Assembly (NCBI GenBank): GCA_028456385.1
Contig: JALNQF010000489.1
Location: 1 to 26,835 of the forward strand
Origin: Ophiosphaerella korrae
Taxonomy: Eukaryota; Ascomycota; Dothideomycetes; Pleosporales; Phaeosphaeriaceae
DNA length: 26,835 nucleotides
Direction: 5' to 3'
Shown here piece after piece: positions 9,075-21,120 of the stretch (its first letter is position 1; each line of letters opens with the position of its first letter). The position numbers and the translations under genes are program-made. The notes below the pieces were generated by a model that made no database searches, was not told the DNA's origin, and worked only from the letters and a program-made list of their open reading frames with translations.

Positions 9075-12000
9075 CCTTACTAATTTAGTTATTACAAGAA
9101 GTAAAGCGTAAGTAACGTATAGTCTAAGCTAATATAATAGTAGAAAGCTTAACTAAAATAAGTAAAGCCCTTAAGAGTAGTTATAAGTCTAATAGTACTA
9201 TATAGGAAATAATTAAAAACTAAATTAATAACTTAATCTTAGATAAAGAAGATATAAAGATAGTAATTAACGCCTTAGAAATATAGAATAAAGAACTACA
9301 AGATTATATAAAATAAAATAAAGCGTAGATTAAAGCTATTATTAAAGGTTAGAATTAGATAAAACTAATTATATAACGCCTAGTAATAAGTACAATAAAG
9401 AAACTACTAAAGATACTTATCTTTAAGAAGTTTAATAGAATAAAGGAGAAATTAACACCTTTTATTATATTAGTATAACTCTAGATAGATATACAAGTAC
9501 TATACTTTAATATAGAAGAAAAGAAGGTAATATATATTAGATTACACTTTAAAGAAGACGTAATAAGATAGTATAAACCTTACTAGATAGATTATACAAT
9601 ATACTTACTAATAACCTAGAAAGATAAAACTAGAGCTATCTTTAGAAGTTATAAATACTTTACTAAATAAATAAGAGTAGTATTTAGGGATATAGATATT
9701 ACTTAATAAGCTAAAGAATAGCTAGAAAAGCTTATATAAAGTTAGAGTATTCCTAAGTATATATTATAATTTAAATAATTATCCTAAAATATAGAATAGA
9801 ATAAGTTAGCTTTAATATTACAATTTAAATAAAGACTAAACTCTAAGATCTACTATAAGATAATATATATAGAAAAACTAAAGATACTAGAAGCTCTAAA
9901 TTAATAATAATCTTTAAGAATAGAAAAAGAATAAGTATAGAGGTTATACCTAGAATTATAATAAAGGAGACCCTATAGTCCTTAACGTAAATAAAGATAA
10001 AAAAAAGAAGAAGAATAAAGACTTTATATACTTTAACTATAGTAAGAAAGGCTACTACGCGAAAGACTACTAATTATAAAAGAAGAAAGATATAGTATAT
10101 TATAAATATAGGAAACTAGGATACTTTATAAAAGATTATAGAAGTAAAGACTTAAAGAAAGAAACTTAGTTAAAAATAACTAAAAAGAAGAAAGAAGTAC
10201 TATAAGTATAAGCTAAACCTTAGAAGAAAGTAGCTAAGAGTAAAGAAATATAATATATAATACTTTATTAGACCTTTTATTATAATAATAACTACTATAT
10301 ATATCTTTTTAGTAAGTAGAGAGTAGTATAGTTCTTATAGAAATAGAGATATAAAGTAGCTATAATAAAAGAAAGAATAAAAGCTTAGCTAGAAGAAATA
10401 GTATAAGTAATAGACCTACTAATAGAAGATTTAGAAAGAGAAGAGCCCCTAGTACTATTAATCTAAGCTAAAAGACTAGTACTAGATAAAAAAACTACTA
10501 TAACTACCTCTAAAAGACTATAAAAGAGTAAAAGATAAGTTAGTATAAGAGAAATAGAATATACCTAGCTAATAATATATAGCTATAATAGCTAAATAAT
10601 AATAGATATAGAAGAATAGAATAAAGTATAGAGATTTATTTAAATATACTTAATAGTTATAAGTATAGAAGAAGTGTATAAAGACTAAAAAGAACGTAAT
10701 CCTAAAGAAATAAAGTTTATACTATTTTAGAAATAGATAAAGTAATATATAGTTATAGTAAGAAGAATACCTATATCAAGAGAATAGTAATACCTTATAA
10801 GAAAAATATAATAGATTAATAAAGCCTATATACTAAGAGTACTAGTAGTATACTATATCTTAATAATAAATATACTTAGAAAAGATAAACACTAAGAAGG
10901 AAATAATAAGATAATAGATCTAAAATATCTAGTATACTTTAAAGTATTATAGATATTATACTTAGATAAGAATTATATTATATATAAGAACTCTAAAGTA
11001 AATAATAGTATATAGCTTATAAGAAGAAGAGGCTATAATTATATAAAAGTAATTCTAGTAAAAGATATCTAAAGATAAGAGATAATCTTAGAAGATAGAT
11101 ATATAGTAGTAAGGCCTAGACCTAAATTAACTAAGAAATATATTTAAAGAGGACTATAGTACAAATATATAAATAATAAATATCTAAAATATAAAGAATA
11201 TAAACTTAAAGTAAAGCTATAGCCCTAGAAAGATAGATAATTTAAAAAACTACTAAAGTAAGAGAAGCTAGAAGGTATAAGAGGCCTATATATTATAAAG
11301 ATAAGTATATACTAAGAAAAAGAAGTATAATTAATAATTAATAGTAGAGCTATAAGAAACTTTATATTAAAAAAGTTTATAGAAATATAAAGAATAAAAT
11401 ATATAACAAAGAAATACTCTTAATAACTAAGTATAATTAAAGGAAAACTATTCTAGGAACTAATTAAGTTCGAAATAGTTCCCTCTATACTAAACCTAGA
11501 AGAGATAATAATTAAGAATATAGTTATAGATATAATAACAATTAATAATAAATAAGATATAATATTAGGTATACTATAGTTATAAATAAATAACCTATAT
11601 ATTAATTAGAGAATAAAAAAAATTAGTTATAGTAAAACAAATATATTAAAAGCTAATATAAATATTTATAAAGGAGAATTCCCTAAAGAATATAAGAAAT
11701 AAGAAAAATAGCTTATAGAGCTAGAAGATTACCTTCTAGAATATTAACTATAGGACTTAGTAATAGAACTAGAAGAAAGTAGAAATATAGGATAGAGCTT
11801 AGTCTACTAAAAAATAGAAGAAGAATCTAAAATTAAGTAAATATTTATCTAAAAAGTAATAAAGAAAGAATAGATAAGAGAATCTAAATCCTTAGTAGTA
11901 TATAGACTTATATTTATAGATAAAAAGAGAATAAATAAAAAGAGACTCTACGTAGATTTTAGGAAAACTAACGCAATTATAAATAAAAACTAATACCTAC

Positions 12001-14560
12001 TACTTTAGATAAATAAAATACAAGATAGACTATAAAGAATAAAAATCTTTATAAAGTTAGATATCTAAAACGCCTATTACTAAATTAGAATTAAAAAAGG
12101 TAATAAATAGAAAATAGTATTTAGAATATAGTATAGACTATACAAATACTTAGTTATACCTTTTAGCTTAATAAACGCACTAGTAGTATTCTAAGAGAGA
12201 ATTAATATAGTACTAAGAGAGTACTTAGATATATTTATATTTATATACTTAGATAATATCTTTATATTCTTAGAAATAGAGGAAGAATACGTATAATATA
12301 TATATAAAGTACTAGAGAAACTAGTAGAAAATACAAGTTTTATATAAAAGAAATAAACTTCCTTAGATTTATTATTAAACTAGGAAAAATTAAGATTAAC
12401 TTAGAAAAGATTAGATTAATTAATAAATAGCTAACACTAAAAAACCTAAAAGAAGTATAATAATTCTATAAGCTAGCTAACTTTTATAGAAAGTTAATAG
12501 TAAGATATTCTAAAGATATAAAACTAATAACAAAATATATAAAGAAAGATATACTATTTAAATAAATAAAAGAATACTAAGAAGTATTTAATAAGATTAA
12601 GAAGAAATTTATAGAAAATCTAGTTATTAGAATATATAACCTAGACCTACTAGTAATAGTAAAAATAGACGTATCTAACTTAGTCTATAGGATAGTATTA
12701 ATATAAGAAGACCTAGAAACTAAAAAAGAATACTTAGTTAAATACTTCTCTAAGAAAATAAAGATAGTAGAACTTAACTATCTAATTTATAATAAAGAGA
12801 TACTCGTAATCTATAAAGTATTTAAGTAATAGAGAGTATACTTATAAAGAGTAAAATATTAGATAAAGGTTTATATAGATTATATAAATCTTATAAGATT
12901 TATAATAAATAAAGAACTATTATAATACTATATAAGATAGTAGGAATTTCTATTAATATTTAATATAAAAATTATATATATAAAAGGGAAAGATAATTAA
13001 CTTATAGATACTCTTAGTAGAAGACTAGACTTATAAAAAGAAATAAATATAACTAGTATAGTTCTAGTTAAGAACAAGAAAGGATACTTAGTCCTAAATA
13101 CACTTAAAATAGCTATAACACTTAAAAGAATAAGTAGTAAGCTAGATAAATAGATTTAAGAAATAATATAAGAAATACCTAAAGAAATAAAGAAACTAAA
13201 AATCTAAGAAGGATTTATATAAGCTTATAGAAGAATATATATTCTAAGAAAAATCTAAAGAGAATTTATATAATAATTCTACAAATTACTAGTATATAGT
13301 TACTAAAGTATTAATAAAATATTAGATAGACTACTATAAGACTACTATATTCTAAAAGTAAGATAACTAGTAATAGAAGTACTACAAGACTATATAGAGT
13401 ATTTAAAAAATAAATATAGTAAATATATACTATATAGAACGCTATAACTAGTAGAAGTACTAAGATAACTATAAAGAGTTAATATAATAGACTTTATTAC
13501 AAGGCTACCTAAATCTAAAGACCTAATATTAAGAGTTAAGTATAATAAAATCTTAATAATAGTAGATAAACTTATAAAGTATATATACTTTAGACTATAT
13601 AAAAAGAGGAGTAAAGTAGAAGTTACTATATACTAAGTTATAAAGACTATAATTAGCTAATATAGGTTACTAGATAAAATTATTATAGATAAAGATATAT
13701 AATTTATATTAAAACTATAAAGAATAATAGTAGTGTAATTAGGAATATAGTACGTAATATCTATAGTATACTATCTATAAATAGATAGATAGTTAGAATA
13801 AATAAATTAGATAGTAGAATAATATTTAAGATACTACCTTAACTATAACTAGAATAACTAGGTACAACTACTACCTATAGCATAACTAGTATATAATAGC
13901 GTAAAGAATATAGTAATAAGAGTATTACTCTACTTTATAAACTATAGATTTAAGCCTAATATATATTAAATACTAAGAAATTAGATATCTTAGTCTCTAA
14001 GAAGAGAAAACTTCGCTAATAAACTTAAAGACATATATAATTAATTAAGATAAGATATAGAATTCCTATATAATTATATAGTAAAGTACTATAATAAGAA
14101 GTATAAAGAAAGACTTTAATTTAAAGAGAAAGAAAAAGTATAGTTAGTACAAAAAAATATTAAAAGTAAGTAACTAAACTTAAAATTAGACTACGCTAAG
14201 ATAAAACTATATAAAATTAAGAAAAAAGTTATACTAGTTATATTTAAATTAAAGCTACTAAATAAGATAAAGATATACCTAATATTCTATATAGCTTTAC
14301 TAGAATAAGTACTATAAAAAGTAAAACTACTAGTATACAAAGTAGATATATATAGAGAACAAGAAGAATAAAAAGTTAAAAAAATTTTATAGTACTAGTT
14401 TTATAATAGAAAAAACTACTACTTAGTAAAATAGATAGGTATAGATAAGAAGAGATAACTATAAGAAGAATTATAGTAACTAGAAGATAATCTTAACTAC
14501 TTTAAGAAACTAAAAGAGTTCTAAAGTTAAAACCTTCTAGAATACCTAGTAGTAAACTAA
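9075..14560 (+). pseudogene. gag-pol polyprotein of element C (RIP plus frameshifts)
   Basis: Gag-Pol remnant. Gag core from about 9503; two zinc knuckles (10029-10070 and about 10097-10140) with Cys mostly read as Tyr; protease Asp replaced by Asn at 11340-11342; reverse transcriptase with YLDN at 12246-12257; RNase H about 12660-13030; integrase with Asp codons at 13490 and 13688 and Glu at 13796 still present; chromodomain about 14360-14522. Two frame-shifting deletions relative to A and E: 17 bases near 9899 (between two TAAA) and 25 bases near 12329 (between two AGAAA). The frame moves at the first and returns to the gag phase after the second. Many Gln/Trp-site stops. No intact start seen. 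Confidence 0.9.
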
Positions 14561-14834
14561 GAGAACTAATATTACTAATAATAGATAGAGAGATAATAGA
14601 AACGTCTAATATAGGATCTATTACAATAAACGCTTTATCTAAGTCTAGCTTAGCTTTTAGAGCTACTAACTATTTAGCTAATTTCTTATTATTTAAGGCC
14701 TTTATCTTATAAAGATAAGAAAGATAAGCTTAATTCTCTACTAGCTTACTTTATATAAGCTCCTAGATTTACTTATATTTAGCTTTAGCCTTTATAATTT
14801 AAGATAGTAATTTCTCTTAAGTCTAGTTAATAGC
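14502..14834 (-). pseudogene. Antisense ORF in 3' region of C
   Basis: Minus-strand frame of about 110 codons starting near 14834 (AIN), with YKIKALNNKKLAK in the middle and a Ser/Leu-rich end overlapping the last pol codons. Every in-frame stop is TAA or TAG, several at sites that are Gln-like in register with D and B'. It is Lys/Ala/Leu-rich with likely amphipathic helix or coiled coil, and has no recognised domain. The element's sense strand here has no recognisable product. A second minus-strand frame (14827-15057) ends at its start in another phase. Confidence 0.5.
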
Positions 14835-15097
14835 TTTCTCTATTATTATTAAGCCTAGACATAAGAATAAGTATAATAAACGTATACTTAGAAAGAGAAA
14901 TACTAGATATATTATAAGAACTACGTATATTTATATAAATATACGCCTTATAAGCTCTACTATTATTTATAGAAATAATATAAAAAAGAGACTTAGGGTT
15001 TAATTTAGAAGAAGTATAATAAAAATAAAGAAATATTTTAATACTATTACGTAACACGTAATTAGTAAGAAGATAGTAATAATATATAGATAAAATA
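14561..15097 (+). other. 3' region of element C without sense gene
   Basis: About 540 bases between gag-pol and the D insertion, homologous to the 3' regions of A, D and B'. No sense-strand product recognised. It carries the antisense frame and the 76-codon minus-strand frame listed separately. No purine tract is present because D interrupts it first. Confidence 0.6.
14827..15057 (-). CDS. Uninterrupted 76-codon ORF, probably not a gene
   Basis: The only ATG-to-stop frame of this length in the window. It lies on the minus strand, antisense to the 3' region of C. The product is rich in Ser, Asn, Tyr and Ile, as expected from AT-rich codons, with a NNNRESY end. The same frame is also open in D (about 15665-15893, plus strand), where the Met codon is GTA. 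It overlaps the start of the conserved antisense ORF by a few bases in a different phase, so it might be a degraded upstream exon or leader of that ORF, or chance. No signal peptide or domain recognised. Confidence 0.2.
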   Translation of the reverse strand: MLRNSIKIFLYFYYTSSKLNPKSLFYIISINNSRAYKAYIYINIRSSYNISSISLSKYTFIILILMSRLNNNRESY

Positions 15098-15524
15098 TAT
15101 TATAGGCTACTTGTTATTAACTATAGGCGCTTATTTTAGGGGCTAGTAGATTAAGAGGTAATAATAAAAGTTTATATTAGGATCTATAATAACTATAAAT
15201 AATAGAAGATATTTTATAACTATCTTATATTAGCGTTCTATAGTTAATAGATTAAATTACTAATACTATTATAATAATATATATCCTACTAACTATATAC
15301 TTATTGTAATCTATAATCTATAGTTACTAAGACTAGTAAATTATAGATTATCTTAATCTATAATCTATTAATACTAAGAGTCTATAGATTATAGATTAGT
15401 CTACGTATCCTAGTTATATATTATCTTTTAATTAAGGTTATTACTCTACTTATCTTATACTTTATTAGCGTTTATATTAGGACTAATTAGTTTTATCTTA
15501 ATTTCTTCTATTATACCTATAATA
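15098..15524 (-). repeat. 3' LTR of element D
   Basis: About 427 bases; in minus sense it starts at TATTATAGG (15524) and ends at CTATAATA (15098). AAGATAAAACTAATTAG follows the start, as in other copies. U3 (about 15303-15410) carries repeated AATCTATAATCTAT and complementary ATAGATTATAGATT segments, the same cassette as in the C LTR and absent from A 3' and E. Confidence 0.84.
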
Positions 15525-15541
15525 CTATCTCTCTCTTTAGG
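15525..15541 (-). promoter_or_regulatory. Polypurine tract of element D
   Basis: Minus-strand AAAGAGAGAGATAG directly before the LTR start at 15524. Same arrangement as A and B'. Confidence 0.65.
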
Positions 15542-16170
15542 TAGGTCCTAGTTTATCTACTCTAGAGCTAAAGTTATTAGTCTAGTTTCTTTATTAATAT
15601 AGAGTTCTTTATCTTCCTTTATACCTATATTATCTATACGTTATTACTACCTTCTTACTAATTACGTATTACGTAATAGTATTAAAATATTTCTTTACTC
15701 TTATTATACTTCTCTTAAGTCTAACCCTAAGTCTCTTCTTTATATTATTTCTATAAATAATAGTAAGGCTTATAAAGTATATATTTATACAAATATATAT
15801 AGTTCTTATAACGTATCTAGTATTTTTCTTTCTAAGTATAAGTTTATTATACTTATTCTTACGTCTAGGCTTAATAATAATAGGGAAAGCTATTAACTAG
15901 ACTTAAGAGAAATTACTATCTTAAATTATAGAGGCTAAAGCTAAGTATAAGTATATCTAGGAGCTTACGTAGAGTAAGCTAGTAAAGAATTAAGCTTATC
16001 TCTCTTACTTTTATAAGATAAAGGCCTTAAATAATAAGAAATTAGCTAAGTAGTTAGTAGCTCTAGAAGCTAAGCTAAACTTAGATAAGGCGTTTAATAT
16101 TACTATAGTAGGTCCTACGCTAGACGTTTCTATTATCTTTCTATTTATTATTAGTAGTATTAGTTCTCTT
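15542..16170 (-). other. 3' region of element D without sense gene
   Basis: About 630 bases (minus sense: after pol, before the purine tract) and the most complete 3' region in the window. No minus-strand (sense) product recognised. The plus strand carries the antisense frame. It gives the reference for showing that C was cut by D about 100 bases before C's own LTR. Confidence 0.6.
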
Positions 16171-16227
16171 AGTTTACTACTAGGCGTTCTAGAAGGTTTT
16201 AATTTTAGAACTCTTCTAATTTCTTAG
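15889..16227 (+). pseudogene. Antisense ORF of D (best-preserved copy)
   Basis: Plus-strand frame of about 112 codons, antisense to element D. It begins around AIN at 15889 and the frame stays readable upstream. Segments as they stand: EAKAKYKYI, then YKIKALNNKKLAK, then LVALEAKLNLDKAFN, then a hydrophobic Ser/Leu/Ile stretch, to TAG at 16225. In-frame stops are all TAA/TAG and sit at positions consistent with RIPped CAA/CAG. The charged middle looks helical and coiled-coil-like. The end overlaps the chromodomain end of pol on the other strand. No family recognised. It could encode a small accessory protein of the element or be a constrained overlap. Confidence 0.55.
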
Positions 16228-19200
16228 AGTAATTAAGATTATCTTCTAGTTCTTATATTTTTTCCTATAGTTATCCCTTTTCGTCTATACTTATCTATTC
16301 TACTAAGTAGTAGTTTCTTCTATTATAAAACTAGTATTATAAGATTTCTTTTACTTTCTATTCTTTTTATTCTTTGTACGTATCTACTTTATATACTAGT
16401 AGTTCTACGTTCTATAGTACTTATTCTAGTAAGGCTACGTAAAATATTAAGTATATCCTTATCTTATTTAGTAGTTTTAATCTAAATATAACTAGTGTAA
16501 CTTTTTTCTTAATATTATATAGTCTTATCTTAACGTAGTCTAATTTTAAACTTAGGCGCTTACTCTTAATATTCTTTTATACTAACTATACTTTTTCTTT
16601 CTTTTTAAATTAAAGTCTTTCTTTATACTTTTTATTATAGTACTTTACTATACAATTATATAAGAATTCTATATCTTATCTTAGTTAGTTATATATATTT
16701 TTAAGTTTATTAGTAAAATTTTCTCTTTTTAGAGACTAAGATATCTAACTTCTTAGTATTTAGTATATATTAGGCTCGAATCTATAGTTTATAAAGAAAG
16801 GTAATACTCTTATTACTATATTCTTTACGCTATTGTATACTAACTATACTATAGGTAGTAGTTATACCTAATTATTCTAGTTATAGTTAAGGTAGTATCT
16901 TAAGTATTATTCTACTATCTAATTTATTTATTCTAATTATCTATCTATTTATAGTTAATATACTATAGATATTATATATTATATTCCTAATTATACTACT
17001 ATTATTCTTTATAGTTTTAATATAAACTATATATCTCTATCTATAATAATTTTGTCTAGTAGTCTATATTAGCTAATTACTATTCTTAGAACTTAGTATA
17101 TAGCAACCTCTATCCTACTTTTCTCTTTATATAGTTAGAAGTATGTATACTTTATAAGCTTATTTACTATAGTTAAGATTCTATTATACTTAACCCCTAA
17201 TATTAGGTCTTTAGACTTAGGTAGCTTTATAATAAAGTCTATTGTAATAACTTCTTATAGTTATTCTAGTATTTTTATTAGTTATAGTATTCTATATAGT
17301 GCGTATCTATTATACTTGTTCTTATAGTATTCTATATAGTCTTATAGTACTTCTATTACTAGTTATCTTACTTTTAAGATATAGTAATCTTATAGTAGTT
17401 TATCTAGTATTTTCTTAATACTTTAGTAACTATATACTAGTAATTTATAGAATTATCTTATAAATTCTCTTTAAATCTTACTTAGAATATATATTCTTCT
17501 ATAAGCTTATATAAATCTTTCTTAAGTTTCTAGTTTCTTTATTTCCTTAGATACTTCTTATATTATTTTCTAAATCTATTTATCTAGCTTACTACTTATT
17601 CTTTTAAGTATTGTAGCTATTTTAGGCGTATTTAGGACTAAGTGTCCTTCCTTGTTCTTAACTAAAACTATACTAGTAGTGCTTACTTCTTCTTATAGGT
17701 CTAGTCTTCTACTAAGGGCGTCTATAAATTAGTTATCTTTCTTCTTTATATATATAATTTCTATATTAACTATTAATAGGAATTCTTACTATTTTATATA
17801 GTATTATAATAGTTTTTTATTTATTATAAATCTTATAAGATTCTTATAGTCTATATAGACTTTTATCTAATACTTTACTCTTTATAAGTATACTCTCTAT
17901 TACTTAAATACTTTATAGATTACTAGTATTTCTTTATTATAGATTAAGTAGTTAAGTTCTACTATCTTTATTTTCTTAGAGAAGTATTTAACTAAATATT
18001 CTTTTCTAGTTTCTAGGTCTTCTTATATTAGTACTATTCTATAGACTAAGTTAGATATATCTGTTTTTACTATTACTAGTAGGTCTAAGTTATATATTCT
18101 AATAACTAGGTTTTCTATAAACTTCTTCTTAATCTTATTAAATACTTTATTATATTCTTTTATCTATTTAAATAGTATATCTTTCTTTATAAGTCTAGTT
18201 ATTAGTTCTATATCTTTAGACTATCTTATTATTAACTTTCTATAAAAGTTAGCTAGCTTATAAAATTATTATACTTCTTTTAAGTTCTTTAGAGTTAGCT
18301 ATTTATTAATTAATCTAATCTTTTCTAAGTTAATACTAATCTTTCCTAGTTCTATAATAAACCTAAGGAAATCTATTCTTTTTATGTAGAATTTGTATTT
18401 TCTTATTTTAAGAAATAATTTATTTTCTACTAGTTTTTCTAGTACTCTATATATATATTACACGTATTCCTCCTCTATTTCTAAGAATATAAGGATATTA
18501 TCTAAGTATATAAATATAAATATATCTAAGTACTCTCTTAGTACTATATTAATTCTTTCTTAGAATACTACTAGTACATTTATTAATCTAAATAGTATAA
18601 CTAGGTATTTATATAGTCTATACTATATTCTAAATACTATTTTCTACTTATTACTTTCTTTAATTCTAATCTAATAGTAGGCGTTCTAAATATCTAGTTT
18701 TATAAAGATTCTTACTCTTTATAGTCTATCTTATATTCTATCTATTTATAGTAGTAGGTATTAGTTTTTATTAGTAATTGCGTTAGTTTTTCTAAAATCT
18801 ACGTAGGGTTTCTTATTACTTATCTCTTTTTTATCTATAAATATTAGTCTATATACTACTAAGGATTTAGATTCTCTTCTCTATCTTTTCTTTATTACGT
18901 TTTAGATAAACGTTTACTTAATTTTAGATTCTTCTTCTATTTTTTAATAGACTAGGCTCTATCTTATATTTTTACTTTCTTTTAGTTCTATTACTAAGTT
19001 CTATAGTTAATATTCTAGAAGGTAATCTTTTAGTTCTATAAGCTATTTTTCTTATTTCTTGTATTCTTTAAGGAATTCTCCTTTATAAGTACTTATATTA
19101 GCTCTTAATATATCTTGTCTAGGGTAGTTAATTTTCTCTATTCTCTAATTAATTATTAGGTTAGTTATCTATAACTATAGTATACCTAGTATAATATCTT

Positions 19201-20838
19201 ACTTGTTATTAATTGTTGTTATATCTATAACTATATTCTTAATTTCTAGTCTTTCTAATCTTAGTATTAAAGGTACTATTTCAAACTATATAGGTTTCTA
19301 AAATAGTTTTCTTTTAATTATACTTAGTTATTAAAGATATTTCTTTGTTATATACTTTATTCTTTATATTTCTATAATTTTCTTTAATATAAAGTTCTTT
19401 ATAGCTCTACTATTAATTATTAATTATACTTCCTTTTCTTAGTATATACTTATTTTTATAATATATAGGCCTTTTATACCTTCTAGCTTTTCTTACTTTA
19501 GTAATTTATTAAACTATCTATCTTTCTAAAGCTATAGCCTTACTTTAAGTTTATATTCTTTGTATTTTAGATATTTATTATTTATATATTTATACTATAG
19601 TCTTCTTTAGACGCATTTTTTATTTAGCTTAGATCTAGGTTTTACTACTAGGTATCTATCTTTTAGGATTATTTCCTATCTTTAGATATCTTTTACTATA
19701 ATTACTCTTGTATAATTATAGCCTCTTCTTCTTATAAGCTATATACTATTATTTGCTTTAGAGTTTCTATATATAATATAGTTCTTATCTAGGTAAGATA
19801 TCTATAATGCTTTAAAATGTGCTAGATATTCTAAGTCTATTATCTTATTATCCTCTTCTTAGTACTTGTTTTTACTAAGTATATCTATTATTAGGATATA
19901 GTATACTACTAGTACTCTTAGTATATAAGCTTTATTAATCTATTATATCTTCTTTATAAGGTATTACTATTCTTTTAGTATAAGTATTCTTTTTACTATA
20001 ACTATATATTACTTTATCTATTCTTAAAATAGTATAAACTTAGTTTCTTTAGGATTACGTTCTTTCTAGTCTTTATACGCTTCCTCTATACTTATAACTA
20101 TTAAGTATATTTAAACAAATCTCTATTTTTTATTTTATTCTTCTATATCTATTATTATATAGCTATTATAACTATATATTATTAGTTAGGTATACTTTAT
20201 TTCTTTTATACTAACTTATCTTTTACTTCTTTATATTTCTTTAGAGGTAGTTATAGTAGTCTCTTTATCTAGTACTAGTCCTTTAGCCTAGATTAATAGT
20301 ACTAGGGGCCTTTCCCCTTCTAAGTCTTCTATTAGTAAGTCTATTACTTATACTATCTCTTCTAGCTAAGCTTTTATTCTACTTTCTTTTATTATAGCTA
20401 CTCTATATCTCTATTTCTATAGAAACTATACTACTCTCTATTTACTAAAAAGATATATATAGTAGTTGTTATTATAACAAAAGGTCTAGTAGAGTATTAC
20501 GTACTAGGCTTCTTTACTCTTAGCTACTTTCTTTTAAGGTTTAGCCTATACTTATAGTACTTCCTTCTTCTTCTTAGTTATTTTTAACTAAGTTTCTTTC
20601 TTTAAGTCTTTACTTCTATAGTCTTTTATAAAGTGTTTTAGTTTCCTATATTTATAATATACTATATCTTTCTTCTTTTATAATTAGTAGTCTCTTACGT
20701 AGTAGCCTTTCTTACTATAGTTAAAGTATATAAAGTCTTTATTTTTCTTTTTCTTCTTGTCCTTATTAGTGTTAAGAACTATTAGGTCTCTCTTGTTGTA
20801 GTTCTAGGTATAGCCTCTATATTTATTCTTTTTCTATT
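16171..20838 (-). pseudogene. gag-pol of element D, N-terminus cut off by E
   Basis: Minus-strand Gag-Pol lacking most of the gag core. Zinc knuckles at about 20688-20733 and 20621-20664 (the second keeps its His codon, CAC); protease Asp replaced by Asn at 19412-19414; YLDN of reverse transcriptase at 18497-18508; RNase H about 17720-18080; integrase first catalytic Asp (GAC) at 17237-17239; chromodomain about 16195-16350. Its length from the break to the chromodomain end is close to the same segment of E, so no large deletion is evident. Stops fall at Gln and Trp sites. The break at 20838 lies in the linker between gag core and knuckles. Confidence 0.88.
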
Positions 20839-20967
20839 TGTTACGGCAGTAATAAGGGAAACTAAGATAGAACTAATTAGTCTACGCTTAGCTGCTAACA
20901 AAGTATAAGATAAGTAGGGTAACAACCTATAGGATAACAAGTTTAATTAGGAAGCTAACTACAATAT

Positions 20968-21101
20968 AGACACGTAACAAATTCGTGAATTCGCAATCTT
21001 AGTAAATACGAAGTAACGAAGCCGCTAAGATATTAGACACGTAACAAATTCGTGAATTCGCGATCTTAGTAAATACGAAGTAACAAAGCCGCTAAGATAT
21101 T
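20968..21101. repeat. Two tandem 67-bp U3 repeats in E LTR
   Basis: Units start at 20968 and 21035 and are nearly identical. Each has ACACGTAACAAATTCGTGAA, a GAATTCGC core, ATCTTAGTAAATACGAAGTA and a GCCGCTAAGAT end. ATCTTAG and CTAAGAT inside each unit can pair. U3 position suggests promoter or enhancer repeats (inference). RIP differences between units are few. Confidence 0.85.
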
Positions 21102-21120
21102 ATTACTATATAGTTAGTAG

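Larger units (their letters stand above)
8646..15097 (+). mobile_element. Element C: chromovirus, interrupted by D
   Basis: Plus-strand element inserted in B'. 5' LTR 8646-9074, gag-pol 9075 to about 14560, 3' region 14561-15097. It is then cut by the minus-strand LTR of D. Its 3' region matches D's own 3' region up to the cut (GTAATAA...TATAGATAA...ATA), which shows it would have continued about 100 bases to its purine tract and 3' LTR. That remainder should lie right of D, outside the window. It is moderately to heavily RIPped, less than A. Confidence 0.86.
15098..20838 (-). mobile_element. Element D: chromovirus, minus strand, interrupted by E
   Basis: Minus-strand element: gag-pol from 20838 (cut by E, upstream of the first zinc knuckle) to about 16171, 3' region, purine tract 15525-15541, and 3' LTR 15098-15524. 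It is inserted in the 3' region of C; the five bases to its left are AAATA. Its N-terminal gag and 5' LTR should resume right of E, outside the window. It keeps more CpG and CpA than A, fewer than E. Confidence 0.87.

Noticed and set aside
14827..15057. Host protein-coding gene for the 76-codon ORF
   Set aside because: It lies wholly inside the 3' region of element C and its homologue in D, with low-complexity AT-driven composition. Kept only as a low-confidence feature.
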